From NCBI RefSeq assembly GCF_000338295.1, contig NZ_ANMO01000216.1, positions 124,001 to 188,000 on the forward strand: 64,000 bases of DNA, in the 5' to 3' direction. Shown in pieces: positions 46,222-54,513 of the stretch (its first letter is position 1; every line of letters begins with the position of its first letter). Made by a program: the position numbers and the translations under genes. This DNA is from Rhodopirellula europaea 6C. GTDB taxonomy: Bacteria > Planctomycetota > Planctomycetia > Pirellulales > Pirellulaceae. Below the pieces are notes generated by a model. It searched no databases. It saw nothing but the letters and a program-made list of their open reading frames with translations, and was not told the DNA's origin.

Positions 46222-46896
46222 TCAACGTCCGCCTAGAACCGTTTTGGACTGGGGGACCATGGGGGCTCGAACCGTGGTTTCGATCACCAGACGGTTTTCG
46301 TCCCGAAATTCGGTGACGTAACCCGTGACGGTCCAGCGATCGTCGTTGGAATCTTCCTCAATTGCCCGTGAGATTCGGTCAAGCATCAGGTTTTCGGTCA
46401 CCAAGGTCATCGGCACCGCGATGGCTGCCGGGGTGATTGGCAAGTCAGGATCTTCCAGGTTGGTGGAATCAAAGGTTCCAATTCCACGACCGATCGGTTG
46501 CTTCTTTCCGAGCAGCGTTTCTTCTTCTTGGGTGGGTTTGCGAGCCAGCCCGTGTTGGACCAGCGTGTCCAAGTTCTGTTCCCGAACCGAATCCGGTTGC
46601 TCGGGTAGAAAACGCCATCGATGGCCGCTGAGCACGAAGCGTCCCGTGACCGGTCCGACGCGGGTGCCTTCTCGCAAGATCACTCCCGCGGTCGTCAACG
46701 GATCACCGACACCCGCCGCTCCATTGGACATGGACGGCGCGTCCTGGCGGTTGAAACTGGATTGCCCTGCCCCGACTGGATCGGCCGCCGAAACCGTGGC
46801 GACGCCAAAGCAAAGAACGCACGAAACGGCCAGCATCACGGGGATGATGAGCTTGGCCGCGATCGAGTTCCCTTGTATCAGTCGTTTGTCAGGCAT
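46222..46896 (-). CDS. Hypothetical secreted protein
   Basis: 224 residues. The N-terminus is a clear signal peptide (LIIPVMLAVSCVLCFGVATVSAAD, likely cleavage after VSA). The mature part has no domain I recognise. It contains GRFVLSGHRWRFLPE, an Asn/Asp-rich stretch and a beta-rich C-terminus (RWTVTGYVTEFRDENRLVI-ETTVRAP) reminiscent of small OB- or SH3-like folds. It sits 130 bp upstream of the acyltransferase start on the same strand, so co-transcription is possible. Function unknown; an exported periplasmic protein is the safest statement. Confidence 0.75.
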   Translation of the reverse strand: MPDKRLIQGNSIAAKLIIPVMLAVSCVLCFGVATVSAADPVGAGQSSFNRQDAPSMSNGAAGVGDPLTTAGVILREGTRVGPVTGRFVLSGHRWRFLPEQPDSVREQNLDTLVQHGLARKPTQEEETLLGKKQPIGRGIGTFDSTNLEDPDLPITPAAIAVPMTLVTENLMLDRISRAIEEDSNDDRWTVTGYVTEFRDENRLVIETTVRAPMVPQSKTVLGGR

Positions 46897-46967
46897 GGAT
46901 TGATCTCTTCACGCGAGGTGCGAAGCTGTCATCAACAAGGCGTTTGCGCTCATTTCCAAAGAGTCGT

Positions 46968-47270
46968 TCACTCTCGAGGCATGGCGATCGCGTGCAGGCT
47001 GACAACGGTGCCAACGGCGATCATCGCCAATCCCAACCAGCGTGGCGGGTGGACTCGTTTGGTTGGTTTCGGGTGCACCTGCATCAGAAAATTACTGAAC
47101 GAATCTTGGGCGACAACGTTGGACTTCTTTGACATCTTCGCCATCGCTCGCGTCGTTGGTTCATTGAGAACAAACGAGTCGACCATTCGAAATTGGACGC
47201 CCAGCAATATCAGCAGGACTCCGATCATGAAGTACCGATTTCGATTCATGTCCATTGCGATCATTCCCAT
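46968..47270 (-). CDS. Small hypothetical two-helix membrane protein
   Basis: About 100 residues. There are two hydrophobic segments: YFMIGVLLILLGVQF near the N-terminus and WLGLAMIAVGTVVSLHAIA near the C-terminus. They flank a polar loop of about 55 residues rich in Lys, Ser and Pro (MAKMSKKSN, HPKPTKRVHPP). The topology and same-strand context support a real gene. The start is ambiguous among a GTG at 47273, an ATG at 47270 and later ATGs up to 47249. Function unknown. Confidence 0.6.
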   Translation of the reverse strand: MGMIAMDMNRNRYFMIGVLLILLGVQFRMVDSFVLNEPTTRAMAKMSKKSNVVAQDSFSNFLMQVHPKPTKRVHPPRWLGLAMIAVGTVVSLHAIAMPRE

Positions 47271-47420
47271 CACGCGTGAAGCCTACGCTCTGAACTGAGC
47301 GCTGCTGGAAATCATCGACTTGGTCGGCCGTCGAGCTCGAACGATCCGGCTCAGAATCGCGTTGTCGTGAATGACACGAATGATGCAAGCGAATTCAATG
47401 AAGCGGTCGTGACGGTTGCA

Positions 47421-47711
47421 TCACTTGTCAAACAATCCATCGACCAGCGAATGAACGTTTTCGCGAAATCCGGTCAGGGTTGAGTCGGACAGCAATTCGG
47501 AGCGATTGCTCTTCATGATCGCAGCAGCCAACGGTTTGTGCTCCTTCCAATCATCAAGCGTGTAGTCGCGGATGTCGACGTAAACGTCTTGCAGGTTGTT
47601 GCTGATCTTCGGAACCAGGAAAAATCCTTCTTCACCACGTACCAAGTGGTAATGCATCGAACCGTACATCAGCACGGCACCGGTCAACATTCCAAAGAAA
47701 AAACGAGACAT
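47421..47711 (-). CDS. Small hypothetical membrane-anchored protein
   Basis: 96 residues. AAGGA lies 9 nt before the ATG. An N-terminal membrane anchor (FFFGMLTGAVLMYGSMHYH) is followed by an acidic-amphipathic soluble tail (VYVDIRDYTLDDWKEHKPLA, LLSDSTLTGFRENVHSLVDGL). The good ribosome binding site and clear two-part design argue for a real gene. No family recognised. Confidence 0.7.
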   Translation of the reverse strand: MSRFFFGMLTGAVLMYGSMHYHLVRGEEGFFLVPKISNNLQDVYVDIRDYTLDDWKEHKPLAAAIMKSNRSELLSDSTLTGFRENVHSLVDGLFDK

Positions 47712-47784
47712 CCAACCATTCCTTGACCAACGTTTTCGGAAGCTCAGCCGCTCCCGCTTCCTTCATCGTTCGTCATCAAGCGTC

Positions 47785-47833
47785 AAAAAGCAAGGGGATC
47801 TGCCCGCTGTCGACGTTCACGCTCAGCCTTGCT
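47785..47833 (-). terminator. Intrinsic terminator after the hydrolase gene
   Basis: On the minus strand the arms AGCAAGG (47833-47827) and CCTTGCT (47795-47789) are followed by a T-rich run (47789-47785). The first arm lies in the last codons of the hydrolase. It closes the aminotransferase/NRPS-like/hydrolase operon. Confidence 0.5.
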
Positions 47834-48797
47834 GAGCAAACTCAACCGCCCGTTCCGTCACGCGATCAACGATCTTTTTCCGGTCTTCGCAAAGAATCGC
47901 GACGTGATCCATTTCGGGATAGAAATCCACGGTGGCCTGGTCGTTCCAGCGAACACCGGGCAGCATTTCAAAGAATTGTTCGGCGTAGTTGTAAATCTCC
48001 AACGCTCCGCCGGTGTAGATCATGTGCAGTCGGCAACCGCGATCCACCAGACTCTGAAATTCCACTTCCGCAATTTCGCGAGCGGGATACTCACGCAAAT
48101 CAGATCCTATCGGCATCGTTGAGTATTCGGGACTGGAAGAGTCGGGTAGCAATTGCAGCAACCAAGCCAACGCGGAGGTTTTTCCAAGGACCCGTCGGCT
48201 CAAACGTTTCCATGCGTCCAGCGAGGCAAGTCGCGGAACGTAATGGTGTCGAATGCGGTTCCAACGAAAGCGACGCGTGGAAAATCCGCACGCATCCATC
48301 GTGATGATTCCGGATACTCGCGAATCTCTTTGTGCTGCGTGAATCGAATCGTCCGCGCCCGAACACAATCCGAAGAGGATGACGTTTTGGATGCCGTGTT
48401 GTTCTTGAAGCCAATCGATCGCTTCGCGAATTTCATCGCTGGCTCGATCGATCGAACGACCGCTGGCACCCACCGGCAAGCTTTCACCGATACCTGATAA
48501 GTCGAACCGGAAGGATGCAACGCCGCGACAACCGAGTTGGCGTGCGATGTCAACGTGCAGTCGAAATGGTCCGGCGTTGTGCAACATTCCCGGCGTGACA
48601 AAGATCACTGCCGTTTCGGCGTCGACTGGATTGGTGGTTGGATGATAGATGCCGACCAAATGATTTTGGCTACCGAAGACGACCGCTTGTTCCGCGGTGG
48701 CGTGCTCTCGTTTCGCCGCCCGCTGCTTTGACGGGACCAACGTTGGCACGATGGTGGGACTTGCGAATGAGGTCGTGGGTGTGTTGGTTGGGTTCAT
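47823..48797 (-). CDS. Alpha/beta hydrolase with Cys nucleophile elbow (exosortase-hydrolase-1-like)
   Basis: 324 residues. An N-terminal low-complexity segment of about 35 residues precedes an alpha/beta-hydrolase core: AVIFVTPGMLHNAGPFRLHV, FRFDLSGIGES, nucleophile elbow FGLCSGADD with Cys145 where most relatives have Ser, and a late EMDHVAIL holding the probable catalytic His. The GLC-x-(G/A)A elbow and the HNAGPFRLHV-like motif recall the hydrolases found with exosortase A systems. The ATG overlaps the stop of the NRPS-like gene (ATGA), so it belongs to that pathway. It may release or transfer the carrier-bound product; this is inference. Confidence 0.85.
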   Translation of the reverse strand: MNPTNTPTTSFASPTIVPTLVPSKQRAAKREHATAEQAVVFGSQNHLVGIYHPTTNPVDAETAVIFVTPGMLHNAGPFRLHVDIARQLGCRGVASFRFDLSGIGESLPVGASGRSIDRASDEIREAIDWLQEQHGIQNVILFGLCSGADDSIHAAQRDSRVSGIITMDACGFSTRRFRWNRIRHHYVPRLASLDAWKRLSRRVLGKTSALAWLLQLLPDSSSPEYSTMPIGSDLREYPAREIAEVEFQSLVDRGCRLHMIYTGGALEIYNYAEQFFEMLPGVRWNDQATVDFYPEMDHVAILCEDRKKIVDRVTERAVEFAQQG

Positions 48798-51544
48798 GAT
48801 TGCACCTCGATTGCACAGCCGGCGTCGGATTCATCGACCAAGAGTTTTGTGATGTGCCGAATCGCACCGGGTGACGAGAACGCTGACTCGTTGAGTTCGG
48901 GACGGTCCCAGCCGATTTCGTCGTCCATTTGAATGACGGAACCATTGATCAATGACTGCGGGGCATCGATTCCAGGCACCACATAATCTCGGCTGAGCAG
49001 CAACGTGGTTGCGGGATCATCCTGCGAGTCGCTCAGGTTCAACTTCAACTGGCTCAACTGTCGGCGAATGACGTGATTCAGTCGTGTGCCGTAGGCTTGG
49101 TCGATCGAACTGGATTGACGCGGTCGTGCAAAACGCATTTCATTGCTAAGTGTTTCTGAATGCAATTCATCAAGGCTTTGAAGGAATGTCTCTCCACAAA
49201 CGACGGGGTCCCAAAGCAGTTGTTGGTCAATGCCGGTAGCTGCTGAACATGCCGCCAAGGTTGCACCCAGACGAATGCCGATCAGTGAGACCGAATCAAG
49301 CTCATGTCTCTGCCGCATCCAATTCGATACATCGCGAATGTTTTTCATCATCACATGCGGCGAGGCTTCCAATGCGTTGCCGTGTGAGTTGCCCGTTCCG
49401 GCGTAATCGAAACGCAGGACATCGAAGCCTTGTTGAGCCAAATGCACCGCAAGCTGTTGCAGATTTCGATAGCTACGCGCGTACTCATGGCCATAGGCAT
49501 GGCACAGCACAACCGCTCGATTTCGTCGGGTTTGACGCGAGGGTGGCGAGTAATGAACCGCGAAAAGGTCATGTGAACCGCTCGGTAGAAAGAACGCTTC
49601 CATCACCGGCAAACGATCTCGCTGAGATTGAATCGCTGCGGTCGCTTCGTCCGCTGTCTTCGATTCGTCGCCCAACATCGCTTGAATGTGCCGTGCGGCC
49701 AATTCGATCGTCGGGTTGGCAAAAAAATCCCGGACGGGAAGTTCTAAACCCAATTGGTTCTTCAGCCGCGCGACCACCTGCGTCACCAACAATGAACTGC
49801 CGCCGAGCAGGAAGAAGTCGTCGTCGATTCCGATCTGCGGAACCTGCAGGACCGAGCTCCAAATCTCACAAAGTTGTTTCTGCAACTCCGATTGAGGCGC
49901 GACAAGGCTTTCCTCGCGGGCCACGACCGCATGACTGCTGTCCGGAAGGTTTTCACGATCAATTTTGCCGTTGATCGTTTTTGGGAAATGCTCAACGAAG
50001 ACAAATCGTGTCGGCACCATGTAGGGCGGCAGTTTCTCTCGCAGTTGTTTGGCGATTTTGGCCGCAGTCGCGGTGAGTTCGTTCGACGCTTCCTTGTCGA
50101 TGCTGTTGGCAGACAGTGCGTCTGCACCCAATCCGATATGTGCGAGCAAAGTGGTTTGCCCGTCCAGTGTTTCCGCGGTCACCAAAGCCTCTTTGACCTC
50201 GGAAATCGAAGTCAGTGCGGCTTCGATTTCTCCGGGTTCGATGCGGTACGATCCGAGTTTGATCTGATGATCGACTCGGCCGCCAAAGTCGATGTTGCCA
50301 TCGTCCATCCAGCGTGCGATGTCTCCGGTGCGATACCAGCGTTGCGTTTCACCATCTGAATCTTTGCGTTCAATGAAGGCGGCTTGTGTCAGTTCAGGCC
50401 GATTGAGATACCCGTCGGCCAACGCGGGGCCACCGATGAACAGTTGGCCGGTTTCGCCAACGGCGACTTCATTCAAGTCTTTGTCGAAGATGGCGGCGGA
50501 GTAGCCTGGCAGAGGTTTTCCGATCGGCATGTTGGCGGCAGAGAAGTCAGCTTCCGGTACGAAGACCGTCGCGGTGACGGTGGCTTCGGTCGGTCCGTAG
50601 GCGTTGCACCACAGCACGTCGTGATCGCAAATGGTTTGCCAGCGTTGATAGTGATCGACGCTCACTTTTTCTCCCGTGACAACCATCAAGCGGAGACTCG
50701 ATGGAACTTGGGAGTCGGTGGCAACCATCAAATCGACCCATTGATGCCAATAGGCGGTTGCCAAGTGGACGGCAGTGATTTGGAGCGTGTCGATCAAGTG
50801 TGAGAGTTCGTTGGCCGAATTGGCTCGTTCGAGCGGCCGTACCACGACGCAGCTGCCGCACAACAACGGTGGGAAGATCTCTTCGATTGCGATGTCGAAG
50901 GTGAGCGTTGAGAACTGCAGCGTCCGGTCGTCCGCGTGCAAGCGGTAGACTTCCATGTCCGCTTCGCAATAAGTCGTCAAAGCGGCGTGGTTGATCAACA
51001 CGCCCTTGGGATTTCCCGTCGATCCCGAGGTGTACATGACGTAGGCGAGTTGCTCGCCAGTCAGTTTGAAATAGTTTTCGCGAACCGGGAAGCTGGGCGA
51101 GATGCCATCACGGATCAGGTCCGATGCGTCTACCCACTTGAGAGTTGCGCCCGAGTTCGTCGAGCTAGTTGTGGAGTCATTGGCATCGAACAACGAACGA
51201 TATCTCGCGTGGCCGATCAGCGTTTTGATTTTCGCGTCGTCCAACATGAAACGCAGTCGCTCGGCTGGGTACTCCGGATCCAAGGGCACGAAGGCCGCGC
51301 CGGCCAGATGAATTCCCAGCATTGACGCGATGGCGATGGGGCTGCGGTCGACGCACACTCCCACTCGTTCGCCCGGCTGAACGCCGGCGGTTCGCAGTGA
51401 GTCGGCGACGTGACAAGATTGCGAGAGCAATTCGCGGTAGGTCCACGAGCAATCGTCTTGCACGACCGCAACACGGTCTGGCGTGGCTTCGCATTGTTGC
51501 CAAAACAAATCAATGAATGGCGTGATCGAATCAACCGACTTCAT
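48794..51544 (-). CDS. NRPS-like fusion: adenylation domain, carrier protein, alpha/beta hydrolase-like domain
   Basis: 916 residues. Adenylation domain (about 10-540): YTSGSTGNPKG (171-181), FDIAIEEIFPPLL, NAYGPTE (314-320), GYLNRPELT, YRTGD, GGRVDHQIKLGSYRIEPGEIE (421-441), NGKIDR (525-530). Carrier domain (about 550-625): DDDFFLLGGSSLL, with Ser584 as the expected phosphopantetheine site. The C-terminal domain (about 645-916) is alpha/beta-hydrolase-like (VLCHAYGHEYARSYRNLQQL, LRFDYAGTGNS) with elbow GIRLG, so Arg758 stands where the nucleophile normally is. There is no condensation or thioesterase domain. Hand-read specificity residues D217, I218, E221, A264, V288, T290, A315, V323, T324, K527; Glu at the third position suits a cationic amino acid. 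It overlaps both neighbours by 4 bp. Confidence 0.92.
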   Translation of the reverse strand: MKSVDSITPFIDLFWQQCEATPDRVAVVQDDCSWTYRELLSQSCHVADSLRTAGVQPGERVGVCVDRSPIAIASMLGIHLAGAAFVPLDPEYPAERLRFMLDDAKIKTLIGHARYRSLFDANDSTTSSTNSGATLKWVDASDLIRDGISPSFPVRENYFKLTGEQLAYVMYTSGSTGNPKGVLINHAALTTYCEADMEVYRLHADDRTLQFSTLTFDIAIEEIFPPLLCGSCVVVRPLERANSANELSHLIDTLQITAVHLATAYWHQWVDLMVATDSQVPSSLRLMVVTGEKVSVDHYQRWQTICDHDVLWCNAYGPTEATVTATVFVPEADFSAANMPIGKPLPGYSAAIFDKDLNEVAVGETGQLFIGGPALADGYLNRPELTQAAFIERKDSDGETQRWYRTGDIARWMDDGNIDFGGRVDHQIKLGSYRIEPGEIEAALTSISEVKEALVTAETLDGQTTLLAHIGLGADALSANSIDKEASNELTATAAKIAKQLREKLPPYMVPTRFVFVEHFPKTINGKIDRENLPDSSHAVVAREESLVAPQSELQKQLCEIWSSVLQVPQIGIDDDFFLLGGSSLLVTQVVARLKNQLGLELPVRDFFANPTIELAARHIQAMLGDESKTADEATAAIQSQRDRLPVMEAFFLPSGSHDLFAVHYSPPSRQTRRNRAVVLCHAYGHEYARSYRNLQQLAVHLAQQGFDVLRFDYAGTGNSHGNALEASPHVMMKNIRDVSNWMRQRHELDSVSLIGIRLGATLAACSAATGIDQQLLWDPVVCGETFLQSLDELHSETLSNEMRFARPRQSSSIDQAYGTRLNHVIRRQLSQLKLNLSDSQDDPATTLLLSRDYVVPGIDAPQSLINGSVIQMDDEIGWDRPELNESAFSSPGAIRHITKLLVDESDAGCAIEVQS

Positions 51545-52905
51545 GAGACCACCATCGATGAGCCAAGCGAAGCGATTGGCGATCCGGTTGATGGCACGAG
51601 TGCTGATTTGGTTCCAGAGGATTCAAGAAACACTGTTTGCAAGCTTTGTCGAAACAATTGCAGTCCTTGGCGGAGTTGTTGCTCCGGAATGTTCAGGGCC
51701 GGCATGAACTTCAAGACTTCGTCATCGCTGCCGCACGATTCCAATAGCAGCCCATTTTCAAATGCGGTGTCGATGACCATGCGAGCCAGGTCTCCTCGGC
51801 GAATGTCCAATCCCCAAATCATGCCTCGGCCGCGAAGGTCCCAATTCTCGTCCGAGTATTCCGAGATGATGGATGCCAAGTATGTTTGCAGCGTGTTGCT
51901 GCGGACTTGGATGCCATCAACGAATGAAGCATCGTTCCAGTGGTTCAAAACTGCGTTTGCCGCCACGAACGCCAAGTTGTTACCGCGGAATGTCCCGGTG
52001 TGTTGGCCCGGTTGCCAGATATCGCACTCGGGCCGAATCATTACGAGTGACAGAGGCAGACCGCCGCCGATCGATTTGGAAAGACAAATCAGGTCGGGTG
52101 ATAGCCCGGCTTTTTCGAAGCTGAAGAAGTCTCCCGTCCGGCCATTGCCAACTTGAATGTCGTCGATAATCAGCAGCACATTATGCTCGCGGCAGAGCGT
52201 TTGGACTCGTTGCAACCACGCATCGCTGGCCACGTGAATCCCGCCTTCACCTTGGATCGTCTCCAGTACAACCGCTGCGGGAAGCGGCATGCCACTGCTA
52301 CGGTCGGTCAGCATTTTTTCGAGCAAGATGGTCGTGTCGAAATCGCCAAGGTAGCCGTCGTACGGAAGAAAACTGACGTTGTTGTGCGAACCGTAGTATT
52401 CGCTGTGGTAGGTCTGGTTTCCCGTTACCGCTAATGAGCCGAGCGAATGGCCATGATACGCATTGGTGAATGCAACCACGTGAGAACGTTTGCGGTGTTG
52501 TTTGGCGAGCTTGATCGCCGCTTCGACGGCGTTTGTACCCGTTGGTCCGGTGAACTGAATCTTGTAGTCCATCGATCGCGGTTGCAGAATCGTTTGCTCA
52601 AAACACTCCAAGAACTGAGCCTTGGCCTCGGTCGTCATGTCCAACGAATGCTGGATCCCATCGCGAGAGATGTAGTCCAGCAATGCCTGCTTCACCACCG
52701 GCGGATTGTGCCCATAGTTCAGCGATCCAGCACCACAGAAGAAATCGATGAACTGACAACCTTCCGCGGTCGTCAATGTCGAGCCATTCGCTGTTTGAAA
52801 GACGCTCGGGAAGAGTCGGCAATAGCCACGCACCTCTGATTCCAAACGTTCCACGGTGTTGGTTGCTGAATCTGAAATGGATGATGAATGACTCAACCGA
52901 AACAC
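51541..52905 (-). CDS. Diaminobutyrate--2-oxoglutarate aminotransferase (EctB-type)
   Basis: 454 residues from a GTG (no strong Shine-Dalgarno). Class III PLP aminotransferase: FTGPTGTNAVEAAIKLA, NAYHGHSLGSLAVTGN, LETIQGEGGIHVAS, DDIQVGNGRTGDFFSFE (248-264) and PLP Lys277 in LSKSIGGGLPLS. WQPGQHTGTFRGNNLAFVAA closely follows EctB and other diaminobutyrate aminotransferases, which make L-2,4-diaminobutyrate from aspartate semialdehyde with glutamate as donor. EctA and EctC are absent nearby, so ectoine is not the evident product. The stop overlaps the ATG of the NRPS-like gene, which suggests that diaminobutyrate is its substrate. The C-terminal 25 residues are Ser-rich and probably disordered. 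Confidence 0.92.
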   Translation of the reverse strand: MFRLSHSSSISDSATNTVERLESEVRGYCRLFPSVFQTANGSTLTTAEGCQFIDFFCGAGSLNYGHNPPVVKQALLDYISRDGIQHSLDMTTEAKAQFLECFEQTILQPRSMDYKIQFTGPTGTNAVEAAIKLAKQHRKRSHVVAFTNAYHGHSLGSLAVTGNQTYHSEYYGSHNNVSFLPYDGYLGDFDTTILLEKMLTDRSSGMPLPAAVVLETIQGEGGIHVASDAWLQRVQTLCREHNVLLIIDDIQVGNGRTGDFFSFEKAGLSPDLICLSKSIGGGLPLSLVMIRPECDIWQPGQHTGTFRGNNLAFVAANAVLNHWNDASFVDGIQVRSNTLQTYLASIISEYSDENWDLRGRGMIWGLDIRRGDLARMVIDTAFENGLLLESCGSDDEVLKFMPALNIPEQQLRQGLQLFRQSLQTVFLESSGTKSALVPSTGSPIASLGSSMVVS

Positions 52906-52992
52906 CTGCGATCAATGAAGAATTGCGAAGAACAAACTGGCATTGAAAGCTAGAACGCGGCGATTTGTCCGTCGTGCATCGCTGGGTCGGCA

Positions 52993-53024
52993 AGCCAACT
53001 TCACAGAGCAAGTTGGCTGTTTTT
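52993..53024 (+). terminator. Plus-strand terminator-like hairpin upstream of the aminotransferase
   Basis: AGCCAACTT - CACAGAGC - AAGTTGGCT (9-bp perfect stem) is followed by GTTTTT on the plus strand. No plus-strand gene ends here. On the minus strand it sits between the ferredoxin-like gene and the operon as a hairpin without a T-run. Confidence 0.5.
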
Positions 53025-53088
53025 GACGATTGTTCGGTTTCTGCGGTTGGTGATACACATCGCGGTACGCACTCGGGCCAAACGCGAC

Positions 53089-53346
53089 TCAGTCGTTATT
53101 GAACTGCTGCTTGCGGTAGCTCTTGCGATCGTTTTGGTATTGATCAGGATCCGGCAAGACTTCGGCGTCGGGTTGGCTGGATTCAAACAAACGTTGCAAG
53201 AACGGTCGGCACCAACCGCATCCTGTTCCGGCTCCAAAGCACTCCGAGAGTTCGCTAGCACGTCGCGGCTTTTGCACGCGGATGTACTGTTCCACCTTTC
53301 GCCGAGGGACGTGGAAACACAGGCAAAGATCATCGTCGGGTTTCAT
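53089..53346 (-). CDS. Bfd-like [2Fe-2S] ferredoxin
   Basis: 85 residues from the ATG at 53346; the frame is open upstream but the domain begins here. Cysteines C8, C10, C43 and C46 in CLCFHV ... GAGTGCGWC match the CxC...CxxC cluster site of bacterioferritin-associated ferredoxin domains, which in Bfd donate electrons to release iron from bacterioferritin. It has a polar C-terminal tail rich in Asp, Gln and Asn. It lies 183 bp upstream of the aminotransferase operon on the same strand. Co-transcription is possible but the interval holds a hairpin. No bacterioferritin gene is visible in the window. Confidence 0.82.
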   Translation of the reverse strand: MKPDDDLCLCFHVPRRKVEQYIRVQKPRRASELSECFGAGTGCGWCRPFLQRLFESSQPDAEVLPDPDQYQNDRKSYRKQQFNND

Positions 53347-53701
53347 CGTGCGAAAACGTTTTCGATTGTGCCATCGCGTCGCGTAAGGCGAAGCGAACTG
53401 TGTACGGATGGAGAATGGACACGAGATGGGGCGAAGCATTGATGCGACGAATGGTTGCCTGTCATTTCAATTCCGAGGTCATGTTTGCAATGTCGGGAAA
53501 TGCTGGCACGAGAGTGGCAATAGATGCCGACCTACACTGCGATGCTCGGCGCCTGTGGAACGCCTTGTCAATTGAAAACCAAAAACAAGCGGATCGGAAT
53601 GAACCAGCCTGCTGAGTTGATTGACGACATCGAAGTTAGATTAAGAGTCGGGAGGTGCGATAATTGCATCACGCGGACGTCGGTGTAAGCTTGCCCGTGG
53701 T
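53347..53701. other. Non-coding interval, 355 bp
   Basis: No credible ORF, promoter or Fur-box-like sequence was recognised. At its edge the palindrome CCCGTG-GTT-CACGGG overlaps the stop region of the lipoprotein gene. Confidence 0.4.
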
Positions 53702-54127
53702 TCACGGGATAATTGTCGATTGGTCCGAATCGTTTGAAGGGCGGGCTGTTCCGTTGACCTTGACGTTTCGTTTGTCATCGATCACGACCTCATCACCCAC
53801 CTTTAGGTTGCCAAAGTCCTGTGTGTTCAAGACGAACTTCACTTCGGATTCATTGACGCTGTCGAGTTGAATCGTGATTTCGTCGCCGAAGGAGAATTGC
53901 TTGGTTGCATGGGATTCTTCGGGGGAAACGAAATTCGCCTTGATTGAATCCTTGGTGCTAGCACCATTCGAATCCACATCGACACGAAAATGGATTCCGA
54001 AAACCTTTGCCGTTCCGACACCGTTCTCATTTTTTACGAAGTCATCTTCAGTCGGAGGAATTGCAGGTGACCCGCTGCTTCCGCAACCGACGAGTATTAG
54101 CAACAAGATTGAGGCGAATTTCGACAT
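53702..54127 (-). CDS. Small hypothetical lipoprotein
   Basis: 141 residues. It has a short N-terminus and the lipobox ILVGC (Cys15), followed by a Ser/Gly/Pro linker. The globular part of about 110 residues is beta-rich (TAKVFGIHFRVDVDSNG, EITIQLDSVNESEVKFVLN, NLKVGDEVVIDD). The start has GGAAA close upstream. No family recognised. It is probably attached to the inner or outer membrane facing the periplasm. Confidence 0.8.
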   Translation of the reverse strand: MSKFASILLLILVGCGSSGSPAIPPTEDDFVKNENGVGTAKVFGIHFRVDVDSNGASTKDSIKANFVSPEESHATKQFSFGDEITIQLDSVNESEVKFVLNTQDFGNLKVGDEVVIDDKRNVKVNGTARPSNDSDQSTIIP

Positions 54128-54513
54128 GGTTTCCGTTGCAAGCTCAAAAGTTCTTTCGGGTGATGCTGCAGTCTATCAGGTGTCGTCGAATGCCAGGTAT
54201 CTTTTCGTAGACGCACGGCTCAGCGTGGTTGGCCCGCAGCCGAGAAACTGATTCGTGTGAAGCTGGAAAGCCAAACGAATCTTGCGATCATTTCGTGGGA
54301 GAAGACGCCAATGTTTCTCAAACCAAGTCGACCAGACTGAGTGAAGCCCTGCTGTTCTCGCTGCCATCGCTGCAGGAAATGGGAGAGAGGCAAGTTCATG
54401 CGTCAACACGGTCTGGAGTTACTAACCTCGAGCCGCGTAATTTGAAATTCGCTCTAAATGGGACGCCACCCGTCGTATGGGACAGGTGCCTCAAAACACT
54501 GCGACCAAGCTTC
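54128..54513. other. Non-coding interval, 386 bp
   Basis: Lies between the beta-barrel gene stop and the lipoprotein start. Only a 7-bp inverted repeat (GATTCGT 54249-54255 / ACGAATC 54274-54280) stands out. A short minus-strand ORF (54176-54409) has no gene-like features. Confidence 0.4.

Noticed and set aside
47823-52905. Ectoine biosynthesis cluster because of the EctB-type aminotransferase
   Set aside because: No EctA acetyltransferase or EctC synthase is nearby; the coupled genes are NRPS-like and hydrolases.
47823-52905. A full exosortase/PEP-CTERM locus
   Set aside because: No exosortase membrane protein, PEP-CTERM sorting signal or polysaccharide genes occur in the window; only the accessory-like enzymes do.
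53400-53615. 71-codon plus-strand ORF between bfd-like and lipoprotein genes
   Set aside because: Partly overlaps the region upstream of the ferredoxin-like gene; no gene-like features.
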